Origin: Spirochaetaceae bacterium
Lineage (GTDB): Bacteria > Spirochaetota > Spirochaetia > Treponematales > Treponemataceae
Direction of reading: 5' to 3'
DNA: 5,889 bases
Assembly (NCBI GenBank): GCA_031290725.1
Contig: JAITMZ010000141.1
Location: 1 to 5,889 of the forward strand
The notes beneath the pieces were generated by a model. That model saw only the letters and a list, made by a program, of their open reading frames with translations, was not told the origin of the DNA and made no database searches. Made by a program: the position numbers and the translations under genes. Below are positions 1 through 5,391 of the stretch, in pieces. Position 1 is the first letter of the stretch; every line of letters starts with the position of its first letter.

Positions 1-128
1 GCGGCAATGGCCGAGTCCGTGAGCAGCCCCACCAGCACGTCGCCGTGTTTTGCGCCCTCCTGGATAATGTTGATAATACCGGGATGAATAATGTCGCCCC
101 GCATACCCAGATAGATTACCTTTTGCAT
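1..128 (-). CDS. aepX: N-terminus of cytidylyltransferase-type protein, probably bifunctional phosphoenolpyruvate mutase (partial)
   Basis: The ATG is at 128 and 42 codons are visible before the gene leaves the window at base 1. The protein opens with MQKVIYLGMRGDIIHPG and continues with a VGLLTDSAIA segment. This is the Rossmann-type nucleotidyltransferase start (beta strand, HxGH-like loop, then a GLLTD strand) that I know best from the N-terminal domain of PEP mutase/cytidylyltransferase fusions in phosphonate biosynthesis. PEP mutase rearranges PEP to phosphonopyruvate; the attached domain would activate the phosphonate with CTP. The mutase domain is outside the window, so its presence is inferred. 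The usual second histidine of HxGH is isoleucine here (HPGI). A GAGGT sequence lies just upstream of the ATG, and the gene has its own promoter at 202-230, so it can be expressed apart from manC. Alternatives are a stand-alone glycerol-3-phosphate or phosphoethanolamine cytidylyltransferase-like protein. Confidence 0.6.
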   Translation of the reverse strand, partial: MQKVIYLGMRGDIIHPGIINIIQEGAKHGDVLVGLLTDSAIA

Positions 129-201
129 AGTACCTCGCTATTACTTACGATGGGAACTTTTGTCTGTTCTTTTACTAATGGAGACCTAACTCCTTGTTTC
201 C

Positions 202-230
202 ATTATATCACACTTCCCGCCTTTTGTATA
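202..230 (-). promoter_or_regulatory. Sigma-70-type promoter with extended -10, driving the PEP-mutase-like gene
   Basis: Read on the minus strand, a perfect TATAAT (207-202) is preceded by TG plus one base, giving a full TGnTATAAT extended -10. Exactly 17 bases upstream is TATACA (230-225), four of six matches to the -35 consensus. Transcription would start near 195-196 and give a leader of about 67 nt before the ATG at 128. It lies in the AT-rich gap after the manC stop. A 7-bp dyad, TAATGGA/TCCATTA (176-182 and 199-205), overlaps the -10 and the start region and could be an operator or chance. Confidence 0.7.
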
Positions 231-244
231 CTTGCCTGAAATTT

Positions 245-1333
245 TTAGAAGTGCTTCAAAGAGGCGATTTCCTTCACCTGATATCCGAAGCCTTTTTTCA
301 TCACCAGGGCGCGGCCGTTTTTCACCACCACCACGATATCCTCCACCCCGCACAGGGCCACGGGGATGTCGGAGTAGACAAAATTGCCTGCAGAGTATAC
401 CGCCGCCACATCTTTGGAGGCCACAGCGGGGTATTTGGCCAGGGAATCCCAGGAACCCACGTCGTCCCAGTCAAAGGACGCCCGCACCATAGCAGTACGG
501 GTGCTTTTTTCGCTCACGGCGTAGTCAATGGAGATGGAGGGCGTTTGATCGTAGGCTTTTTCGATGCCGCCGCGCCCGGTGATCACCGCGATGCCCCCCT
601 GATCTTCCGGGAAAAACCCCTCCCCCAGGTCGGAAAAGGCCGCGGCCACCCCCGGTGAATACCGCATCAGTTCCTCCAGAAAAAAGTCCGCCCGGAACCC
701 GTACAATCCGGAATTCCAAAAATAATCACCCGCGGCGATATACGCTGCCGCCGTTTGCGCGTCGGGTTTTTCCCGAAATGACGCCGCCTCAAAAACCCCG
801 GGGGCGTCCAAAGCCGCGCCCGAGCGGATGTACCCGTAGCCTGTTTCAGGATATACCGGGGGTATTCCGAACACCATCAGGCGGTTTTGCGCGGAAAAGC
901 CCGCCGCTTTTTGTACATCGGCGCGAAATGCCCTTTGGTCCAAAATAATGTGGTCGCTGGGCAAAACCAGCACGTTGGGCGGCCCGGAGTCCGCCCCTTG
1001 TTCCAGCAAGCAGCGGCACACCCAGGCGGCGGCGGGCGCGGTGTTCCTGCCCCGGCTTTCGCCCATCACCAGGATTTTCTCCTGAAGCCGCGTGCCCACG
1101 CCGGGGGATTCGATCAGGGCGCGTATGTCGGCGGCCACCAGGTCCACCCAGCTTTGACGGGTCACCACCCAAATCTTTCCCGGAGGATCCAGGGCCAGGG
1201 CGCGGAGCACCGTGTGCTGCAAAAAACTCCGACCTTCAAAGAGGCTCATAAACTGCTTGGGCATGTGGGCATCTGAGGCTGGCCACAGGCGCTCACCGGC
1301 ACCACCGGCAAGAATCAGAATATCGGTAAACAT
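245..1333 (-). CDS. manC: Mannose-1-phosphate guanylyltransferase (GDP-mannose pyrophosphorylase), single-domain
   Basis: This 362-residue enzyme makes GDP-mannose from mannose-1-phosphate and GTP in the cytoplasm, the donor for mannose-derived sugars in surface glycans. The nucleotide-binding signature [13 protein letters not shown] is at residues 8-20, followed by PKQF (25-28). Further family motifs are RNTAPA (96-101), LPSDHII (124-130), PETGYGYI (162-169), FREKP (186-190), WNSGLYGF (206-213), SIDYAVSEK (268-276) and WDDVGSWDSL (289-298). Length fits the catalytic domain alone; there is no C-terminal cupin-type phosphomannose isomerase domain as in fused ManC/AlgA proteins. The ATG at 1333 has AGGAG five bases upstream. 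It starts 33 bp after the stop of the YidC/sulfatase gene, so the two are probably cotranscribed. A truncated second copy lies at 4899-5042. The active site looks complete. Confidence 0.93.
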   Translation of the reverse strand: MFTDILILAGGAGERLWPASDAHMPKQFMSLFEGRSFLQHTVLRALALDPPGKIWVVTRQSWVDLVAADIRALIESPGVGTRLQEKILVMGESRGRNTAPAAAWVCRCLLEQGADSGPPNVLVLPSDHIILDQRAFRADVQKAAGFSAQNRLMVFGIPPVYPETGYGYIRSGAALDAPGVFEAASFREKPDAQTAAAYIAAGDYFWNSGLYGFRADFFLEELMRYSPGVAAAFSDLGEGFFPEDQGGIAVITGRGGIEKAYDQTPSISIDYAVSEKSTRTAMVRASFDWDDVGSWDSLAKYPAVASKDVAAVYSAGNFVYSDIPVALCGVEDIVVVVKNGRALVMKKGFGYQVKEIASLKHF

Positions 1334-1350
1334 GGTGTCTCCTGGTAAAC

Positions 1351-1375
1351 ACTGATTAACCTGGTGCTAATCAGT
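1351..1375. other. Perfect 8-bp inverted repeat at the YidC/sulfatase stop codon
   Basis: ACTGATTA (1351-1358) and TAATCAGT (1368-1375) form a perfect 8-bp stem with a 9-base loop, spanning the TAG stop of the upstream gene and the short gap before manC. On the minus strand only TGTTT follows the stem, and the stem is AT-rich, so it is not a convincing terminator. It may be a weak mRNA processing or stability hairpin within the operon, or chance. Confidence 0.35.
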
Positions 1376-4063
1376 ATTTTTCTTGGGATTTGGTTCAACC
1401 GGACTCCAGTTGGCTGGGTCGAAGATGTTGTCGTGGACATGCAGCCACTGGCTGATGTCGATTTTGAAGGTATTTTTGGGATGATAGTGGGCCAAATGCA
1501 GGCCGTTGGTGGTGATGGTCACACCGTCTTTTTTAGCATCCCCAGACAGTACCCTGTCGGTAAAAGGATTCACCGGATTTTCGACAATCCCTTGCAGGGC
1601 CAGGGACGGTACGTCCGCATTGGTCATAAAAGACAGGTCGGTTTTGAGCTCCCCGTGGGCGTTAAAATCTTTCACCAGGAGCAGGGGGTTATATTTTTCA
1701 AGATGATCGGGGCCGATGGCCAATTTCTCCTCAAGACTGGCGCCGTGGTCGGACACGATGATGATCCGGGTATGATCATACACACCCTGGGCCTTCAGGC
1801 CGTCGAGCCATTCCCCCAGGCGGTGATACAGGGCCGCATTGGTGTGATACATCCCCTCCCCCTCATGGGTGACCTGCTCTGCCGGTACATAGTCCGGCAC
1901 CTGCAAAAACGCAGACGTGTGGGTAATATCGTTGGTAATCAGCAGGGCGGACGGCACAGGGGAATCACAGGCGGTCAATTCGGGCAGGAAATCCAGCACC
2001 GCATATGAATCAATCAGCAATTCGCTTATATTGTCGCCGGTATCTATCCAGTCCTTTTTGAGGCCCCAGTAATCGCCGTCGTCATAGATGACGCGCCTGA
2101 GGGGCACGGGGCTGATCTTGAACAGGGCGAACCGGAAAATATGGGCCCGGATTTTTTCGCTTGCCCGCCGGCGCTCACCGCCGGCGTTTTTCTGATACCA
2201 GAGATTGGTGTAGCGCCCCATGGTGTTCAGGGCGTCCACGTTGGGGTATTCCCGGTAGATGGTGATGTCGGAAATCCAGCTATGATTCGCCCAGGACGGG
2301 TCGGTGACCGTCACGTGAAAACCTGCCTGGGTAAACAGGCGGGGCAAAAGGAGCAGGGCCTGATTGTGTTTTTCCGCCAGGGGAAGGCCCGCCCGGCGGT
2401 TCATCTCCAGAGGCGTATATTCATAGCCGCCCCAAACCGGAGGCACGCCGATCAGGGTATGGGAGTTAAAGGAGACCGTATCGGGATACACCGTCCAGCC
2501 GTCAAACTGTTCCCGAAGACGCGCCGATTCCGCAAAAATGGGCTTCACAAAGGCATTTATCGCCCTGTCCGCCATGATGATAACCACGTTGGGCCCAGCC
2601 TTTGATAGGTGGAACACCGGGGTTATGCGGTGCGCCTCGGTTTCTCCCCCGCTTTCCCGGATTGCTGCCAAACGGCGGTATTCCCTTTGTATCTCCATCG
2701 CCCTGGTTCCTGAAAAAACCAGCAGGGACATTGCCAGTATCACCGGAAAAGCAATGAGCACGCTTTTTTGTTTGACCCGGACAACCGCCAAAACCCCCAG
2801 AAGTCCCAGCAGCAGCGCGCCCAGGTTAATCGCGGAAAACCTGGCGGGAGCGTTCAGCACCCCCGGCGTATCGAACTGGAAGGTGGTGGAAATGGTGCCG
2901 TACTCCCCCGAAAATACAAACACATTGATCGCCGCCAACACCGTGAGCCCATAAAACGCAAGGCACAACAGGGCCTGGGCGCGTTTTTTGAGAAGAAAAA
3001 AGATAAGGCCGGGCCAAAGCACAAAAGTTCCCAAGGCCATAGTCAGATTAAAGGCGATAAACCCAAAGGGCGAAGCCTGGGAATCAATAAAACTGAACTC
3101 CTGGGGGGATGAAGAGAGAACCGTCACCGGGATCGCGATGCCCGTGAGGATGGCCAGGGAAGCGGCGCTCAGAAAAAACAGGGCCCGTTGGTCCAGGTTT
3201 CCGTCCAGCAGGGGCAGGCACAGGGCTTTCACCGCGGGCCGGAGCTTTCCGGCGAAGAATACCCCCAGGAGAACGGCCCAACAGAAGCCCGCCACCAGGA
3301 GGCGCTTTTTTATGTCCCCGGTATGAAACGCCAGGATATACGCCGAAAAAACCAGGAGGCCCAGCGCGGCCGTAATCCCCAGGATCCGCCGGGGATTCTT
3401 GAATTTATAAACAATGTTTTTTACCAGGGAAAACACATTGTTCAGCGTCCAATACAGCACCAATCCTGCGGGGGAACCGTACAGCAGCACCAAAAATACC
3501 GCCGCCATGCCATAGGTTTGGACCTTATCCCGCAGCGGAAATCCCCGCAAATACACCGCCCCCGCCGCGCAGTTAATCCCGGTCATCAGAATGGGCAGGA
3601 CGTTCACGGTGAGGCCTCCCAGCCGGAACAGCGCGTCGGGGGCGCCCAAATCGCGGATAAACAGAAAACCCGCGCCCCGGAGCATCGGCAAATGGGAAAG
3701 CCAGGAATAGGCGGCGATGAAAAAAGGAATCTGTATCAACAAACCCAGGCTGGAACGCAGGGAATAGAGGGGATGATAGCGGTTTTGACGGTAGTATGTG
3801 GACAAAATCAGGTACTGCTCGTCCCCTTTGAATACCGCCTTGATCTTGTCGAGTTTCGGCTTGAGTCGTTTTTGCGTATCCCGCTCAATCTGCTGCCATT
3901 TCTCCGCCACAATGTAGAGGGGCAGACACAACAGGCTTATCACCACACTAACGGCGATAACAGAAATGCCGGTTTGCTTGAATACTTTCTGGGAAAAAAT
4001 AAAGACAAATTCAATGATCTGCACGAGCGGAAAAATGATGATTGTGTACAAAAAATCAGCCAT
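1367..4063 (-). CDS. YidC/Oxa1-like membrane domain fused to a sulfatase/LTA-synthase-like (alkaline phosphatase superfamily) domain
   Basis: The 898-residue protein has three parts. Residues 1-220 match the YidC/Oxa1 core: the TGISVIAVSVVIS helix and LPLY (31-50), a charged cytoplasmic hairpin (55-95), QIPFFIAAYSWL (111-122), FIRDLGAPDALF (135-146), and a final helix pair ending GSPAGLVLYWTLNNVFSLVKN (196-216). Residues about 228-452 hold roughly seven more hydrophobic helices. Residues about 488-880 are a sulfatase-fold domain on the far side of the membrane: PNVVIIMAD (491-499, probable metal ligand D499), HTLIGVPPVWGG (535-546, candidate nucleophile T536), and IIIVSDHG (767-774, metal-binding D772 and H773). 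LTA synthase and phosphoethanolamine transferases use this fold to move phospho-head groups onto glycans or lipids; that activity is inferred here. The conserved groove arginine of YidC is S43. The ATG at 4063 has GGAG nine bases upstream. No clear promoter is seen in the 78-bp gap before it. Both domain assignments are strong; the substrate is unknown. Confidence 0.88.
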   Translation of the reverse strand: MADFLYTIIIFPLVQIIEFVFIFSQKVFKQTGISVIAVSVVISLLCLPLYIVAEKWQQIERDTQKRLKPKLDKIKAVFKGDEQYLILSTYYRQNRYHPLYSLRSSLGLLIQIPFFIAAYSWLSHLPMLRGAGFLFIRDLGAPDALFRLGGLTVNVLPILMTGINCAAGAVYLRGFPLRDKVQTYGMAAVFLVLLYGSPAGLVLYWTLNNVFSLVKNIVYKFKNPRRILGITAALGLLVFSAYILAFHTGDIKKRLLVAGFCWAVLLGVFFAGKLRPAVKALCLPLLDGNLDQRALFFLSAASLAILTGIAIPVTVLSSSPQEFSFIDSQASPFGFIAFNLTMALGTFVLWPGLIFFLLKKRAQALLCLAFYGLTVLAAINVFVFSGEYGTISTTFQFDTPGVLNAPARFSAINLGALLLGLLGVLAVVRVKQKSVLIAFPVILAMSLLVFSGTRAMEIQREYRRLAAIRESGGETEAHRITPVFHLSKAGPNVVIIMADRAINAFVKPIFAESARLREQFDGWTVYPDTVSFNSHTLIGVPPVWGGYEYTPLEMNRRAGLPLAEKHNQALLLLPRLFTQAGFHVTVTDPSWANHSWISDITIYREYPNVDALNTMGRYTNLWYQKNAGGERRRASEKIRAHIFRFALFKISPVPLRRVIYDDGDYWGLKKDWIDTGDNISELLIDSYAVLDFLPELTACDSPVPSALLITNDITHTSAFLQVPDYVPAEQVTHEGEGMYHTNAALYHRLGEWLDGLKAQGVYDHTRIIIVSDHGASLEEKLAIGPDHLEKYNPLLLVKDFNAHGELKTDLSFMTNADVPSLALQGIVENPVNPFTDRVLSGDAKKDGVTITTNGLHLAHYHPKNTFKIDISQWLHVHDNIFDPANWSPVEPNPKKNTD

Positions 4064-4141
4064 GATTTATTACTCCGTCTTTTTCTCTCGATATTTAACC
4101 ATACAAAACGACTCCTGTTGCGTTTCCTATTTTCAAATTAT
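4064..4141. other. AT-rich gap upstream of the YidC/sulfatase gene
   Basis: These 78 bp separate the nucleotidyltransferase stop from the YidC/sulfatase start and are much AT-richer than the flanking genes. On the minus strand there are TTGAAT and TTGAAA hexamers but no good -10 at the right spacing, and no intrinsic terminator. The gene may be read through from upstream or use a poor, activator-dependent promoter. Confidence 0.4.
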
Positions 4142-4447
4142 TCAACCCTTTGTGTATAAAACTTTCCCCACCCGCTGAATATGGGCTTTTAAGCCGGTAT
4201 CTTGCAGTTGATGGTAGATACTGACGTCCACAAAATAGGGCATATCCGAGTCGTCAAAATCATTGGCCAGGCGGGAAAGCTCGTTATCACCAAAAGTGCC
4301 GTCGGTATGCAGGGTAATGTCTATGTCCGAGCCATTCCGGTAATTGCCCTTTGCCCGGCTGCCGTACAGCGTGACCCGCTCTATGCCGGGGTATTTTTGA
4401 AACAAGGCGCCGAGGGTGTTCAAGGTGCGCTCTGATAATCCGTACAT
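4142..4447 (-). CDS. MNT-type minimal nucleotidyltransferase (MntA/HI0073-like)
   Basis: This protein of about 101 residues has the minimal nucleotidyltransferase signature YGSRAKGNYRNGSDIDI: GS, ten residues, then DxD, giving the two metal-binding aspartates. A second acidic strand, VDVSIY, supplies the usual third acidic position. Such proteins pair with HEPN or HI0074-type partners, and in studied MntA/HepT pairs the MNT protein acts as antitoxin by adding AMP to the HEPN toxin. I chose the ATG at 4447 (MYGLSERTL) rather than 4495 because GGAGGA lies nine bases upstream and the family normally starts close to this point; the extra 16 residues from 4495 fall inside the upstream gene and look non-homologous. 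The start overlaps the partner gene by 28 bp, suggesting translational coupling. Motifs look intact, so the enzyme may be active. Confidence 0.85.
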   Translation of the reverse strand: MYGLSERTLNTLGALFQKYPGIERVTLYGSRAKGNYRNGSDIDITLHTDGTFGDNELSRLANDFDDSDMPYFVDVSIYHQLQDTGLKAHIQRVGKVLYTKG

Positions 4448-4857
4448 AGGGATAATTCCTCCATTTTCGCCGAAAAAATAGTAAATTCTCCGCAATACGC
4501 GTCAACAATATGGTGAACCAGCGCCTCCTTTGTTGCTTCATCATAGGTAGGTGACGAGCGATTCCGGTCGGTAATCATCCGCATCCAGACTTCACCCCCA
4601 CTGATAAGCTCCACCTTGAACGCATACCGGACCGCGTCCTTTGAGCCGATGATGCCCGTAATGCCCTGCATGGTCAAAAAATCTTTCATCACGTTCCACG
4701 CGAGTTCAAAGGTAAACTCAAACGCTTTGACCAGCCCCTGCTGTTCCAGGTCGCTGAGGGTGCGCGTTTTTGCGCCATCAACCGCCGCGTCAAGATGGGA
4801 GAATGCCTTTTTATAGTTGGTAAACCGCTGTTTCCAGCGAATGTCGTCATCCATCAT
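4420..4857 (-). CDS. HI0074-family nucleotidyltransferase substrate-binding protein (HEPN-type partner)
   Basis: This helical protein of about 145 residues starts M-MDDDIRWKQRFTNYKKAF, the hallmark opening of the HI0074 family, and continues with LVKAFEFTFELAWNVMKDFL and GSKDAVRYAF. The C-terminal part has DRNRSSPTYDEATKE, which aligns with the family segment RNxxSHTYDE of the HEPN RNase-like motif. The histidine expected there is proline (codon at 4549-4551), so RNase activity is doubtful. It pairs with the overlapping MNT gene downstream, as in toxin/antitoxin-like HEPN/MNT modules. Start choice is uncertain: ATG at 4857 or 4854 fits the family N-terminus but has only a weak GGA upstream; an in-frame GTG at 4902 would add 15 residues that look unrelated. 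No clear promoter is visible in the preceding 50 bp. Confidence 0.82.
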   Translation of the reverse strand: MMDDDIRWKQRFTNYKKAFSHLDAAVDGAKTRTLSDLEQQGLVKAFEFTFELAWNVMKDFLTMQGITGIIGSKDAVRYAFKVELISGGEVWMRMITDRNRSSPTYDEATKEALVHHIVDAYCGEFTIFSAKMEELSLCTDYQSAP

Positions 4858-4898
4858 TCCAGTGAACGCCATTGCTTTACCAAAGTCAAGGTTATGCC

Positions 4899-4921
4899 TC
4901 ACACGGAGGCGCGGAGCACGG
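4899..4921 (+). repeat. GGAGGCGC-type element, copy 1 (at the manC fragment break)
   Basis: TCACACGGAGGCGCGGAG followed by CACGG resembles, in opposite orientation, TCACGCGGAGGCGCAGAG at 5138-5109; only two substitutions and one indel separate them over about 23 bases. Part of it (from 4908) is also genuine manC homology, so only the first nine or so bases are independent evidence. Confidence 0.4.
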
Positions 4922-5042
4922 TGTGCTGCAAAAAGCTCATGCCTTCAAAGAGGCTCATAAACTGCTTGGGTTTATCCGCGGTCGAAGCGGGCCAAAAGCG
5001 CTCGCCGGCGCCGCCGGCAAGTATCAGAATGTCGGTACACAT
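4899..5042 (-). pseudogene. manC fragment: first 46 codons of a second GDP-mannose pyrophosphorylase
   Basis: The ATG at 5042 begins [20 protein letters not shown] and continues with [10 protein letters not shown] and [10 protein letters not shown], matching the intact ManC start residue for residue, then ends after 47 codons at a TGA. Bases 4908-5042 align without gaps to 1199-1333; by eye 111 of 135 positions agree, including a 29-base identical run (4942-4970 versus 1233-1261). More than 85% of the enzyme is missing, so it cannot be active. The break coincides with a sequence like a GGAGGCGC-type element that also occurs inverted at 5109-5138. It lies just upstream of the HEPN/MNT pair, in the same place relative to the decayed YidC/sulfatase gene as intact manC has to the intact one, so it is a relic of a duplicated cassette. 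Confidence 0.88.
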
Positions 5043-5108
5043 TTTTTCTTTTTTCTCACTCCTTCTGGTGTTTGGGGGCTTCCAAACTTCCGGGATGCCG
5101 ACCAAATT

Positions 5109-5138
5109 CCTCCCCGTGCCTCTGCGCCTCCGCGTGAA
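5109..5138 (-). repeat. GGAGGCGC-type element, copy 2 (intergenic)
   Basis: On the minus strand the stretch reads TTCACGCGGAGGCGCAGAG then GCACGGGGAGG, an internally repetitive purine-rich GGAGGCGCAGAGGCACGG pattern. I recall similar sequences as dispersed intergenic elements in many unrelated bacteria, where they give spurious arginine-rich ORFs. It lies between the terminator and the manC fragment. Its family assignment is from memory and needs a genome search. Confidence 0.45.
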
Positions 5139-5158
5139 GTCGTTCCCCTCCCCCGCAT

Positions 5159-5190
5159 AAAAAAGGCGGACTCCGTTGCCGGAGACCGCC
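5159..5190 (-). terminator. Intrinsic terminator after the YidC/sulfatase mini-gene and 21-bp array
   Basis: On the minus strand GGCGG-T-CTCCG, loop GCAA, CGGAG-T-CCGCC is followed directly by six T. The stem is ten GC-rich pairs with one T-T mismatch, closed by a GNRA-type tetraloop. It would stop transcripts entering from the YidC/sulfatase relic and array, so the manC fragment and the HEPN/MNT pair need another start or read-through. Confidence 0.9.
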
Positions 5191-5223
5191 CGCAGCTCCT
5201 TTCCGTGCGGTTTGTAAAATCGC

Positions 5224-5391
5224 GCGATTTTGCCCCATAATCCTGCGATTTTATCCCATAATCTCGCGATTTTATCCCATAATCTCGCGATTTTACTCCA
5301 TAATCTCGCGATTTTACTCCAAAATCGTGAGATTTTACTCCATAATCGCGAGATTTTACTCCATAATCGCGAGAGTTTACTCCGCCGGGGC
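5224..5391. repeat. Eight-unit 21-bp tandem array with dyad core AATC-N4-GATT
   Basis: Units begin at 5224, 5245, 5266, 5287, 5308, 5329, 5350 and 5371, with exact 21-bp spacing and no indels; the last unit is only half conserved. On the plus strand a unit is a GCGATTTT or GAGATTTT block, then an ACTCC or ATCCC block, then ATAATC and a short GC-rich link. Successive units form the dyad AATC-N4-GATT. The central four bases read TCGC or close to it at the low-coordinate units and GCGA at the 5340-5375 end, which are reverse complements, so the core flips within the array at unit 5-6. The array begins on the TAA stop of the mini-gene (5379-5377), because the unit itself contains GGAGTAAA on the minus strand. 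The period equals two DNA turns and also seven codons. No function can be assigned. Confidence 0.92.

Noticed and set aside
194..658. Plus-strand open frame of 154 codons opposite the end of manC
   Set aside because: It is antisense to conserved ManC motifs and its histidine-rich composition reflects the reverse of GC-rich codons; no ribosome site or recognisable domain.
2164..2191. CGCCGGCG palindromes followed by TTTTT on the plus strand, terminator-like
   Set aside because: It lies inside the coding sequence of the sulfatase domain and no plus-strand gene exists to be terminated; likely codon-driven.
3188..4159. Plus-strand open frame of 323 codons opposite the YidC-like domain
   Set aside because: It is low in hydrophobic structure, glutamine- and arginine-rich, and lies wholly opposite a well-supported membrane protein gene; it is an antisense shadow.
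4864..4902. TTGACT hexamer before the HI0074-like gene as a -35 element
   Set aside because: No acceptable -10 lies 16-18 bases downstream.
5070..5087. Inverted repeat GTTTGG/CCAAAC with a 6-base loop upstream of the manC fragment
   Set aside because: The stem is only 6 bp, has no T-run on the minus strand, and has no clear relation to a promoter or start codon.
5224..5391. CRISPR array
   Set aside because: The units are directly contiguous with a 21-bp period and no unique spacers, so this is a plain tandem array.
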